DNA of 24,660 bases. It comes from Methanobacteriota archaeon (lineage in GTDB: Archaea > Thermoplasmatota > Thermoplasmata > RBG-16-68-12 > EA-27). Location of the stretch: contig JACQPO010000095.1 of assembly GCA_016207545.1 (NCBI GenBank), positions 1 to 24,660 of the forward strand, given 5' to 3'. The notes beneath the pieces were generated by a model. The model saw only the letters and a list, made by a program, of their open reading frames with translations, had not been told where the DNA came from and searched no databases. Below are positions 15,219-22,350 of the stretch, piece after piece. The position numbers and the translations under genes were made by a program. Within the stretch, counting starts at the first letter, position 1. Each line of letters begins with the position of its first letter.

Positions 15219-16514
15219 CTACAGCCCCAGGATTTCCCGGTACGCCTCCATGTCCATGAAGCCGTGGCCGCTCACGTTGAACGCGATCACCTTTCGCTCG
15301 CCGGTCTCCTTGCACCGCACGGCCTCGTCGATCGCGCACGCGACGCTGTACGCGCTCTCCGGCGCGGGCAGGAACCCCTCCGCCTGCACGAACGCGCGCG
15401 CGCGCTCGAAGACGTATTTCTCGTCCGCGGGGTACGCGATCGTATCGATGTACCCGAGGTGGCGGAGCAGGCTGATGATCGGCGCCGCCGCGTGGTAGCG
15501 CAGCCCGTCGCCCCGGATCGGGTGCATCTCCTTCCGGTGGCCGAGCGTGTACATCTTGAGCTGGGGGGTCAGCTCCGCGTGGTCCGCGTGGTCGTATCGG
15601 TATTCGCCCTGCAAGTTCGGCGCGGCCTCGCTCTGCGCGGCGATGAACCGCACCTCCTTGCCGTGGATTGCGTCGCCGAGGAACGGGAGGGCGAAGCCGC
15701 CGAAGTTCGATCCGCCTCCGAGGCAGGAGATCACGACGTCCGGGTACTCGCCGATCATCTCGAGTTGTCGTCGCGTCTCGAGGCCGATGACGGTCTGATG
15801 GAGGAGCACGTGGTTCAGCACAGAGCCAAGGCAGTACACTGCCTTCTCGTCAGACCTCGCGTCCTCGAGGCCCTCGCTCACCGCGATGCCGAGGGAGCCG
15901 GGGTGGTTCCCGTTCTCCCTCAGGAGGGCGCGCCCCACGTTCGTCTGGGGGCTCGGGGACGCGTGCACCTCCGCGCCGAAGAGGCGCATGAGGTTCCGCC
16001 GTTCGACCTTCCAGTCGTGGACCGCGCGGACCCAATACACGGTCGTCTTCAGGCCGACGAGGCTCGCCGCGTACGCGAGTGCGGTGCCCCACTGCCCCGC
16101 GCCGGTCTCCGTCGTTACGCGCTCGTACCCCGCGGCGGCCGCGTACCACGCTTGCGCGAGGGCCGTGTTGACCTTGTGGCTCCCCGTCGGGGAGTAGAAC
16201 TCGGACTTGTAGTACAGCTTCGCGGGCGTCCCCAGGTGTCGTTCCAGCCGCCGCGCGCGGAACAGGGGGTGCGGCCGTCCGGCCTGGAGGTACAGGTCTT
16301 GGATTTCCGGCGGGATCGGGATCCACCGGTCCGTCGCATTCTCCTGCCGGAGGCATTCCCCGAGCAGCACCTCGCCCAGCATCTTCAGGCGCGGCTGGCC
16401 GGGCTCCTCGTCGCGGGGCGGCGGGAGCGGTTCCGGCAGATCCGCGAGGATGTTGTACCAACGGTTCGGGGCTTCCTCCGGCGACAAGTGGACAGCGAGC
16501 GCTTCTCCTCCCAT
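15219..16514 (-). CDS. TrpB2-type tryptophan synthase beta chain-like PLP enzyme, copy 2
   Basis: The protein has 431 residues. The catalytic signature is intact: K114 in GSHKVNTA, E136 in ETGAGQWG, and GGGSNFGGF for the phosphate. It differs from copy 1 at many surface and substrate-side positions (SEFYSPTGSHKVN versus REDLSPVGSHKPN), so the two are ancient paralogues, not a recent duplication. The start ATG 16514 is chosen because the shared RWYNIL/KYYNIL motif then begins at matching distance and catalytic residues align by number. The in-frame ATG 16574 would add residues with rare codons (AAA, CTA, CGA, TCT). A minus-strand CTATAC near 16550 could be the TATA element. Reaction: probably beta-replacement on serine with indole; other substrates are possible. 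Confidence 0.88.
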   Translation of the reverse strand: MGGEALAVHLSPEEAPNRWYNILADLPEPLPPPRDEEPGQPRLKMLGEVLLGECLRQENATDRWIPIPPEIQDLYLQAGRPHPLFRARRLERHLGTPAKLYYKSEFYSPTGSHKVNTALAQAWYAAAAGYERVTTETGAGQWGTALAYAASLVGLKTTVYWVRAVHDWKVERRNLMRLFGAEVHASPSPQTNVGRALLRENGNHPGSLGIAVSEGLEDARSDEKAVYCLGSVLNHVLLHQTVIGLETRRQLEMIGEYPDVVISCLGGGSNFGGFALPFLGDAIHGKEVRFIAAQSEAAPNLQGEYRYDHADHAELTPQLKMYTLGHRKEMHPIRGDGLRYHAAAPIISLLRHLGYIDTIAYPADEKYVFERARAFVQAEGFLPAPESAYSVACAIDEAVRCKETGERKVIAFNVSGHGFMDMEAYREILGL

Positions 16515-16604
16515 AGAACCCAGCCGCGCGGGGAATCGCGGGTCCGCGTATAGCCCTTTGCTCGTGCGCGTCATGAGAATCAGTTGCGATTCGCACGGCG
16601 GAAG

Positions 16605-16611
16605 GTTAAAC
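16605..16611. promoter_or_regulatory. Bidirectional TATA-like element GTTAAAC
   Basis: GTTAAAC lies about 35 nt before the GTG of the small winged-helix gene. On the other strand (GTTTAAC) it is about 34 nt before the alternative trpB2-like start at 16574. Downstream on the plus strand, GGAGG (16628-16632) supports the GTG at 16643. Confidence 0.4.
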
Positions 16612-16642
16612 GGCGCCACGGGCGCCCGGAGGCTTGGTTGCC

Positions 16643-16906
16643 GTGGACGAACGGTACTTCCTCCGCATCCTGCTCGGCACCTCCGTCAGCCCGAAATCCT
16701 CGGAAGAGCTCAGCCGGATCTACCGGATCCCGATGGGCCTGTGCACGGCGATCCTCGAGTACCTCGAACGGCGGGGCTACGTCGCGAACGTCGTCACGCT
16801 GTTCGCGCCGGACGGGCGCGCGGTGAAGTACTACGTCCGCACGGACCTGAAGCTGCGGGAGTTCAACGAGAAGGAGCTCTTGCCCGACCTGCCGACGCCC
16901 TCGTGA
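16643..16906 (+). CDS. Small winged-helix (ArsR-like) DNA-binding protein
   Basis: The protein has 87 residues. GTG 16643 is chosen because GGAGG ends 10 nt before it; the TTG at 16634 lies only 1 nt from the same Shine-Dalgarno. Residues about 18-45 (KSSEELSRIYRIPMGLCTAI then LEYLERRGYV) form a typical helix-turn-helix with a recognition helix. The wing follows in VVTLFAPDGRAVKYYV. This is the size and layout of archaeal one-domain ArsR/MarR-like transcription factors, and no metal-binding Cys pair is seen. The 3' end overlaps the convergent pyrF gene by 44 bases. Confidence 0.72.
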   Translation: MDERYFLRILLGTSVSPKSSEELSRIYRIPMGLCTAILEYLERRGYVANVVTLFAPDGRAVKYYVRTDLKLREFNEKELLPDLPTPS

Positions 16907-17531
16907 TCTCCTTCGCGATTTTCTCCGCCTCCGCGCGCGGGTTCGCGGCATCGTAGATGGCGCGGCCGACGATGATGTAGTCCGCGCCCGCGTGGATCGG
17001 GTCCGCGACCGTTCCGCCCTGCGCGCCGACCCCGGGGGAGAGGATGAGCTTGTCCCCGACGATGTCGCGGAACAGGCGGACGCGGTCCGGCCGAGTGGCG
17101 GGGGCGACGATCCCCGCGGCGCCCACCTTCACCGCCATCTGGGCGATGTCGTCGGCGACGGCGGCACCGAATTGCTTCGCCCCGGGGTGGCTCATCTCCG
17201 CGACGACGAACACGTCCCCGCGCGCGGCCTCGACGCACGCGCGCACCGCGTCCTCGCCGACGAAGCCATGGACGATGACGCCCTTTGCGCGGTGACGGAA
17301 CACCTGGTCTACGACGAGGCGGTTCGTGTTCGGGATGTCCGCGACCTTGAAGTCGCAGATCACGTCGTTGATCTTTGCGAGCTTGTCCACGATCTCCATC
17401 CCGCGGGCGAGGACGAGCGGGAAGTTCACCTTCACCGCGTCCACGTAGTCCCTCGTGTCCGCGGCGATCTTGAGCGCGCGTCCCTCCTCCGTCACGTCCA
17501 GGGCAAGGATGAGGCGTGTCTTGAGACGCAT
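16863..17531 (-). CDS. pyrF: Orotidine 5'-phosphate decarboxylase
   Basis: The protein has 222 residues, typical of archaeal PyrF. It converts OMP to UMP, the last step of pyrimidine synthesis, in the cytosol as a TIM-barrel dimer. Key residues are visible: LALDVT with D12, K34 in DAVKVNFP, and the catalytic D60-x-K62-x2-D65 in DFKVAD. The phosphate-binding segments are SPGVGAQGG and VGRAIYDA near the C-terminus. The last residues (ASAGRARAPSR) form a basic tail that overlaps the winged-helix gene on the other strand. The transcript appears leaderless, with TTTATG about 28 nt before the ATG. No other pyr genes are adjacent. Confidence 0.95.
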   Translation of the reverse strand: MRLKTRLILALDVTEEGRALKIAADTRDYVDAVKVNFPLVLARGMEIVDKLAKINDVICDFKVADIPNTNRLVVDQVFRHRAKGVIVHGFVGEDAVRACVEAARGDVFVVAEMSHPGAKQFGAAVADDIAQMAVKVGAAGIVAPATRPDRVRLFRDIVGDKLILSPGVGAQGGTVADPIHAGADYIIVGRAIYDAANPRAEAEKIAKEITRASAGRARAPSR

Positions 17532-17551
17532 CCCGCGAAGGGAAGGGGCGT

Positions 17552-17609
17552 CCCTACATAAAACGCGTGGGCGGGGACGCGAAGGTGTTTCCTACGACTT
17601 TATGTAGGG
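17552..17609. promoter_or_regulatory. Mirror-image divergent leaderless promoters (pyrF / membrane protein)
   Basis: The same 11-mer TTTATGTAGGG occurs on the plus strand at 17599-17609 and on the minus strand at 17562-17552, separated by 36 bp. Each copy is centred about 27-28 nt before its gene's start codon (17629 plus, 17531 minus). That makes both transcripts essentially leaderless and gives both genes identical core promoters, including the GGG downstream of the TATA box. Confidence 0.7.
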
Positions 17610-17628
17610 CGCGGGGCCGTGGACAATC

Positions 17629-18639
17629 GTGCACGCGAAGGACGTGCGCGCGGTCGAGAACCCGATCACGGCGATCTTCGACCTCGCGGACGAGGTCGAG
17701 GGGCAGGCGCCGAAGTTCCGCGGCCTCCTGAAGTACACGAGGATCTTCGCGTACACGTGGCTCGTGCTCGGCTCCTTCCTCATCCTGTTCATCACGCGCG
17801 ACTTCGGCACGGCGCCCCTCGCCTTCCTCCTGCTCCTCCTGTTCTTCGGCTTCCTGCTCATGCGGTCCGGGGTGACGTCCGCGACCGCGAAGGGACTCCT
17901 CGTGGCGGCCGCGATCGCCGTGGGCGTCCTCCTCGTGTTCACGTTTCGCGCGGCGTTCGTCCTCGGCGCGGTGCTCGTCAGCTTGTTCGCGCTGGGCATG
18001 GTGATCCTCGACCTCGTGCGCGACGCGCAGTCGTTCTTCGACTACTACGCGCTGCGATACCGCGTGATCCGCGCGGTGCGGGAGGCGGACCCCGTCGTGT
18101 ACGTGCCGCAGGGCGCGACGCCGGTCGAGCGGCTCCTCGCGTCCCTCGCCCAGCGAAGCGCGACGTTCGCGGCGATGCTCGCACGACCCGGGGCCGTGCA
18201 CGCGCCTGCACTGTTGACGGGCAAGTCCGGCGTTGCCTACCAGTTCGACGCGTTCGTCTCGTGGCCTGCGGGCACCCTCGCGCCGATTGGAATCGGGCCG
18301 AGCGGCGGGGCCGCATACGTGAAAGCCTTCGAGAAGGTACCGACGCGGGCGGACGTCGAGGCCCTGCGGCGCGCGGTGGAGGATGTGAGCGCGTCCCTGC
18401 ACCTGCCGCCAAAGCGGGTGATCGCTCTGTGGAAGTCAGACGGCCGCACGGAAGTGCCGGAGGATACATACGCGTTCCTCACCTCGGAGGTTGTCCACGC
18501 TCACATTCGTGGCCGCACCTACGCGTGCTCCGTGGAACTCGTCACGGAGATGCCGGACGGGACGTACGACTTCATCCCGCTCGTCGTCGATACGCCGCCG
18601 ACGCCCGCTTGGTCGGCGGCCGCCGCGCACCGCGCGTGA
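17629..18639 (+). CDS. Four-TM membrane protein with C-terminal soluble domain (unknown function)
   Basis: The protein has 336 residues with GTG start set by the TATA spacing. A charged amphipathic N-terminus (about 1-35, NPITAIFDLADEVEG) precedes four hydrophobic helices at about 37-57, 62-80, 87-106 and 108-130. The remaining 200 residues are soluble and mixed alpha/beta, with no motif I recognise. The segment LLTGKSGVAYQFDAFVSWPAG followed by a VVHAHIRGR region resembles a restriction-endonuclease-like or sensor-like beta sheet only loosely. Both ends probably face the cytosol given even TM count. Its stop codon abuts that of the convergent winged-helix gene. Shared promoter sequence with pyrF suggests similar expression level rather than shared function. 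Confidence 0.72.
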   Translation: MHAKDVRAVENPITAIFDLADEVEGQAPKFRGLLKYTRIFAYTWLVLGSFLILFITRDFGTAPLAFLLLLLFFGFLLMRSGVTSATAKGLLVAAAIAVGVLLVFTFRAAFVLGAVLVSLFALGMVILDLVRDAQSFFDYYALRYRVIRAVREADPVVYVPQGATPVERLLASLAQRSATFAAMLARPGAVHAPALLTGKSGVAYQFDAFVSWPAGTLAPIGIGPSGGAAYVKAFEKVPTRADVEALRRAVEDVSASLHLPPKRVIALWKSDGRTEVPEDTYAFLTSEVVHAHIRGRTYACSVELVTEMPDGTYDFIPLVVDTPPTPAWSAAAAHRA

Positions 18640-19026
18640 TCATTCCCGCAGCGGTCCTGGCGGCGGGCGGTACCGGTAGTGGTCGCGGATTTGCTCCTGG
18701 TATACGCGTCGGTAGAAGTCGTTGTACCGCCGGATGTGGAGGATGCCTTCCTTCACCAGGTAGATGCGATACCGCCCCTCCTGCTCCTCCACGCGGACGA
18801 GCCCCTGCTGCGCAAGGGATTCGACGACCTTCGTCGTCATGTAGTGGTTCGAGCGGATCTCCCGCTTCACCTGTTCCTTCGTGAGGAACACGGGGTTCGC
18901 CCCTAGCAATGCGTCGAGCTTCTCCTCAAGCCCTACCTGGTCGAGGTGAATCCCGAGCTCGGAGACGAGGCGGTTCAACACGAAGCAGCCGTAGATCACG
19001 AGGTCCTTGTACGGCCGCGACGGCAT
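18640..19026 (-). CDS. Winged-helix protein (unknown target)
   Basis: The protein has 128 residues. ATG 19026 is chosen because a TATA-like ATTAAG (19063-19058) and a Shine-Dalgarno-like GGAGG precede it, and the Arg-rich upstream extension to 19272 looks non-coding. Residues 1-45 are helical, probably a dimerisation region. Residues about 48-95 form a winged helix: FLTKEQVKREIRSNHYMTTK, then VVESLAQQGLV, then the wing RVEEQEGRYRIYLV. A basic and aromatic C-terminal tail (RRYNDFYRRVYQEQIRDHYR) could extend DNA contact or pair as a helix. It is probably a transcription factor; no ligand domain is present. Confidence 0.72.
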   Translation of the reverse strand: MPSRPYKDLVIYGCFVLNRLVSELGIHLDQVGLEEKLDALLGANPVFLTKEQVKREIRSNHYMTTKVVESLAQQGLVRVEEQEGRYRIYLVKEGILHIRRYNDFYRRVYQEQIRDHYRYRPPPGPLRE

Positions 19027-19057
19027 GCCGCCTCCGCGGGTCGATAGGGGGCGCGTA

Positions 19058-19110
19058 CTTAATCGCTTTCGGCGGGCTCGAACGGGGAACGGGAGGGACA
19101 AACCCTTATG
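19058..19110. promoter_or_regulatory. Divergent promoter region between winged-helix and SDR genes
   Basis: Minus-strand ATTAAG (19063-19058) fits the winged-helix gene. Plus-strand CCCTTATG (19103-19110) could drive the SDR gene with a leader of about 40 nt. The rest of 19027-19172 shows no gene. Confidence 0.35.
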
Positions 19111-19172
19111 CGGAGGGCTTCCGTGGTGCCGCGCGGTCGACGTCCTTGTCGGCTTCTGAAACGTCAAGCGCC

Positions 19173-20033
19173 ATGAACGGGCGCGTCTGCGTCGTGACGG
19201 GGGCGAACTCTGGCATCGGGAAGGCGACCGCCCGCGCACTCGCGCGAATGGGAGCGATCGTCGTCTTGGCATGCCGCAGTCTTGAGCGCGGAGAGGCCGC
19301 GCGTCGCGAAATCGGGGCGGAGACCCGCAACCCGAACCTCGACCTCATGCACCTCGACCTCGCCGACTTCTCGTCCGTCCGCGCGTTCGCGACGGCGTTC
19401 GCCGCCAATTATCCGAAGCTGCACGTGCTCGCGAACAACGCGGGCATCTACACGAGTCGTCGCCGGATGACCGTGGACCGCTTCGAGCGGACGTTCCAGG
19501 TCAACTACCTGTCCCACTACCTCCTCACGCACCTCTTGCTCGACCGCCTCAAGGGGAGCGCCCCCGCCCGCATCGTGAACGTGAGCTCGGAGGCGAGCCA
19601 GATCGGCCGGATCGCGTTCGACGACCTGAACGTGCGGCGGTGGAGCGGGTTGCGCGCGTATGCGCAGTCGAAGCTCGCGCAGATCCTGTTCACGAAGGAA
19701 CTCGCGCGCCGCCTCGACGGGACGGGCGTCGTCGTCCACGCCCTGCATCCGGGCGGGGTCCGGACGAACTGGGCGAAGGGCGGCCGGCTCATGCGCCTCG
19801 GCTACTGGCTCTCGTGGCCCTTCCTGCTGTCGCCCGCGAAGGGCGCGGACACGGTCGTTTGGCTCGCATCGTCCCCCGACGCGGACGGGGCGAGTGGGCA
19901 GTACTTCTACCGTCGCCGGCCCATCCCGCCGAAAGCGATTGCGAACGATCCCGTCGTCGCGCGCCGCCTGTGGGACGTGAGCGCGACCCTCACGGGGCTG
20001 AGAACGACTCTCCCGCCGGAGAACACCCTATAA
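19173..20033 (+). CDS. Short-chain dehydrogenase/reductase (retinol-dehydrogenase-like)
   Basis: The protein has 286 residues from ATG 19173; the longer open frame upstream is Arg/Ser-rich shadow. It is a classical SDR: cofactor loop TGANSGIG at 9-16, NNAG at 88-91, and the catalytic tetrad N111, S139, Y163, K167 (YAQSK). Arg35 after strand 2 (ACRSLERGE) favours NADP(H). The sequence layout (LDLADFSSVR, ANNAGIY, RIVNVSSEAS, LHPGGVRTNW) is that of the RDH11-14/WW-oxidoreductase-like group, which reduces or oxidises lipophilic alcohols and aldehydes. The native substrate is unknown. The stop codon overlaps the TATA box of the next gene. Confidence 0.9.
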   Translation: MNGRVCVVTGANSGIGKATARALARMGAIVVLACRSLERGEAARREIGAETRNPNLDLMHLDLADFSSVRAFATAFAANYPKLHVLANNAGIYTSRRRMTVDRFERTFQVNYLSHYLLTHLLLDRLKGSAPARIVNVSSEASQIGRIAFDDLNVRRWSGLRAYAQSKLAQILFTKELARRLDGTGVVVHALHPGGVRTNWAKGGRLMRLGYWLSWPFLLSPAKGADTVVWLASSPDADGASGQYFYRRRPIPPKAIANDPVVARRLWDVSATLTGLRTTLPPENTL

Positions 20034-20035
20034 AT
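20028..20035 (+). promoter_or_regulatory. TATA box of the 21-residue-repeat protein, overlapping the SDR stop codon
   Basis: CTATAAAT at 20028-20035 includes the SDR TAA. It would start transcription near 20058. AAGGTGA (20094-20100) then serves as ribosome binding site for the ATG at 20106. Confidence 0.5.
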
Positions 20036-20105
20036 CCGTCGGAAAGACTCGTTCTGACCGCTCCATAGGTGCCCGCCGCCATCACCTCCGGGTAAGGTGA
20101 CGGCG

Positions 20106-22298
20106 ATGGAAGCCAACCGGAATCGGCTGCGCCTCGGGATTGCGATCGCGGCGGTCGCGCTCCTCGGGCTGGCGGCGGTGGGCACGACCTCCCTCCTCTT
20201 CCCCGGGACGGAACGGACGAGGGGGGTCGCGAGCGATCCGGGCTACGCGGCGGTGATGGCGTACGCGGGCCCGGGGACGGACGTGGCGGAATCCACGCGA
20301 TCCACGGACGTGGAGCCCGCGCGAGGGCACGCGTACGTGGCGGTCGAGGCGACGCCCGGCGATGCGCCGGAGGCGGACGTGTCCGCGGCGGAGCTCGGGA
20401 CGCTTCCCGAGGAGCCCGCGGCGGCCGGGGATTCCGACGTGACGCCGAATCCTGCGCCGGAGGACGGCGCGCCGTCGATCGAGGATTGGCAAGACTTGAT
20501 GCTCGAGTCGAGCGCGCCGTTCGGCGACGCTTCGCGGGAGATGCCGGACGCGGGCGCGGGTACGGTCGGTGCGGTCGTGGGCTGGTTCGCGCCGCCGACG
20601 GACGCACGGGCCCCGGAGGGGGCGCGGGACGTGGGCGAACTGCTCGCGCCGCCGACGCTCGGCCGCGAGACGCGGGACGGGAACTGCTCCGTCCGCGAGT
20701 CGATCGAACCGCGCGATGCGGACGGGGACGGGAACCCGGAGTACGTGCGTTACCGGAGCCTTCGCGCGTGCGTGCAGGACGCGGACGGGGACGGCGTGCC
20801 GGAGTACGCGTTGTGGATCGCCCGCGACGTCGAGCTGTGGGACAACGACAGCTCGGGCACGTTCAACGCGATCGAAGGCGTCCAAGGCGTGCGGGAGATC
20901 GCGGACCCGAACGGCGACGGGGCGATCGAGTACCTCGCGCAGGCCAAGTGGACGTTGTCCGCGCGGGATGACGACGAGGACGGCAACCCCGAGTACGTGC
21001 TCCTGACGTTCGTCGGCGAGCAGGGGTTGGACGCGAACGCGAACGGCGTCGCGGAGTTCTACCGCGCGGCGTCCCTCCGGATGGAGCGCGTGGACGCGTC
21101 GAGCAACGGGTTCCCGGAGTCCGCCGCGGTCGACGGGAACGTGTACCAGGCCGCGGACGAAGGCGACGACGGGACTCGGGAGTACGAGGGCGTCCTCCGG
21201 ATCGAGGCGAGCACCGCGGACGGGGACGACGACGGCCACAACGAGACGACGTTCGTCGCCGTGCGCGGCTATGAGCGCGTGGACCGCGACCTCGACGGAA
21301 CGCCGGAGGCGGAGCGGGGCATCCTCCTGGACGTGGAGGTGCTCGACGCGACGTCGAACGGATTCCCGGAGAGCGCGACGATGCGTCTCGTGGCGTTCGC
21401 TGCGATCGACGAGACGGACGACGGCCGGCCGGAGTGGGTCCGGGCCGCGCAGATCACGGGCAACGCGACGGACCGGGACGACGACGGCGCGCCGGAGCTG
21501 CAGACGCTCACGGTGCGTGCGGTCGAGATCCTCGACGCGGACCAGGACGACGTGCCGGAGTTCCTCGCGGTCCTCGTGGGCGAGACGCAGGCGGTCGACG
21601 CGGACTCCACGGGCATCGCGGAGCTCGCGACGGTGACCGTGCGCGCGGGCGCCCGGGCGGACGCGGACGAGGACGGACTGTTCGAGAAGGAAGCGTACGT
21701 CGCGCTCGACGGGTTGCGCGCGGACGCGGTCGAGGACGGATTCCCCGAGGAGGTCCGCCTCGCCCTGCGCGCGTACGAGCGCGCGGACGCGAACGAGGAC
21801 GGCGTGCCGGAGATGGAGCGCGCGCTCGCCGCGGACGCGTACGCGATCGACGCGAACAGCAACGGGGCGGTCGAAGACGCGAACCTCACCGTCCGAGCAG
21901 CCGCGCGAACGGACGCGGACTCCGACGGGACGTACGAGGCGGCGGCGTTCTTCGTCCTGTGGGCCTCCTCCTCGGACGCGGACGACGACGGGAACCCGGA
22001 GCACGAGTCCCTGAAGGCGTACGCGTACGCGTACAAGGACGAGGACGAGAACGGCGTCCGGGAAGAGCAGTTCGGCCTCCGCCTCCTCGCGGAGCGGACG
22101 GACGCGAACAGCAACGGCGTCTTCGAGGTCGTGGACGCGGAGTACGCGGCGGTCCACGTGCACGACGTGGACCAGGACGGCATGCAGGACTGCGGCGCCT
22201 GGAAGGTCGTCGCGTACCACGCGGAGGACCTCGACGAGGACGGCACCTGGGACGTCGAAGACCTCACGATCCGGGCACACCGCGAGGCGTGCCCGTAA
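20106..22298 (+). CDS. Membrane-anchored acidic protein with 25 tandem 21-residue calcium-loop-like repeats
   Basis: The protein has 730 residues from ATG 20106 (AAGGTGA upstream; the in-frame GTG at 20097 lies inside the Shine-Dalgarno). An N-terminal helix (about 8-32, RLGIAIAAVALLGLAAVG) is a signal anchor or signal peptide. Residues 33-203 are Ala/Pro/Glu/Asp-rich and probably disordered. Residues 204-728 are 25 uninterrupted units of exactly 21 residues, each beginning D-x-(D/N)-x-(D/N)-G-x-x-E. Position 1 is Asp in 25/25, position 6 Gly in 24/25, and position 9 Glu in 22/25. The loop resembles FG-GAP integrin or thrombospondin-3 Ca2+ loops. The only four cysteines lie at 194, 222, 696 and 729, two at each end. 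I infer a secreted, calcium-stabilised rod or solenoid. Function is unknown. Confidence 0.85.
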   Translation: MEANRNRLRLGIAIAAVALLGLAAVGTTSLLFPGTERTRGVASDPGYAAVMAYAGPGTDVAESTRSTDVEPARGHAYVAVEATPGDAPEADVSAAELGTLPEEPAAAGDSDVTPNPAPEDGAPSIEDWQDLMLESSAPFGDASREMPDAGAGTVGAVVGWFAPPTDARAPEGARDVGELLAPPTLGRETRDGNCSVRESIEPRDADGDGNPEYVRYRSLRACVQDADGDGVPEYALWIARDVELWDNDSSGTFNAIEGVQGVREIADPNGDGAIEYLAQAKWTLSARDDDEDGNPEYVLLTFVGEQGLDANANGVAEFYRAASLRMERVDASSNGFPESAAVDGNVYQAADEGDDGTREYEGVLRIEASTADGDDDGHNETTFVAVRGYERVDRDLDGTPEAERGILLDVEVLDATSNGFPESATMRLVAFAAIDETDDGRPEWVRAAQITGNATDRDDDGAPELQTLTVRAVEILDADQDDVPEFLAVLVGETQAVDADSTGIAELATVTVRAGARADADEDGLFEKEAYVALDGLRADAVEDGFPEEVRLALRAYERADANEDGVPEMERALAADAYAIDANSNGAVEDANLTVRAAARTDADSDGTYEAAAFFVLWASSSDADDDGNPEHESLKAYAYAYKDEDENGVREEQFGLRLLAERTDANSNGVFEVVDAEYAAVHVHDVDQDGMQDCGAWKVVAYHAEDLDEDGTWDVEDLTIRAHREACP
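20715..22289 (+). repeat. 25 x 63-bp in-frame tandem repeat
   Basis: Unit starts are spaced exactly 63 bases from D204 (20715) to D708 (22227) with no insertion or deletion. The third position of the loop is Asp in 15 and Asn in 5 units; the fifth is Asp in 17 and Asn in 6. Position 8 is Pro in 12. The 11 residues after the loop are mostly one beta-strand-like stretch, often VRA.E or similar. Confidence 0.92.
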
Positions 22299-22311
22299 CC
22301 TCCCCCCGAAC

Positions 22312-22344
22312 GGGGCGGCGCTTGCCGCCCCCTTTCCCCTTTCT
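22312..22344 (+). terminator. Hairpin terminator after the repeat protein
   Basis: GGGGCGGC / GCCGCCCC (22312-22319 / 22324-22331) with loop GCTT is followed by the pyrimidine run CCTTTCCCCTTTC. It lies 13 nt after the stop and before the convergent alcohol dehydrogenase. Confidence 0.6.
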
Positions 22345-22350
22345 CGTCCG

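Noticed and set aside
15132..16553. 473-residue plus-strand open frame over the second trpB2 gene
   Set aside because: Antisense shadow of a gene with intact catalytic motifs.
16515..16574. 20-residue extension of the second TrpB2 to ATG 16574
   Set aside because: Rare codons, and the start at 16514 aligns catalytic residue numbers with the first copy. Kept as an alternative only because a TATA-like box fits it.
20082..22280. 732-residue open frame on the minus strand opposite the repeat protein
   Set aside because: Val/Arg/His-rich repeat that simply mirrors the 63-bp periodicity; the plus strand has the start signals and the conserved loop.
20715..22289. 63-bp periodic region considered as a CRISPR-like or non-coding repeat
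   Set aside because: Units are degenerate at the DNA level, in frame throughout, and conserve amino-acid positions rather than nucleotides.
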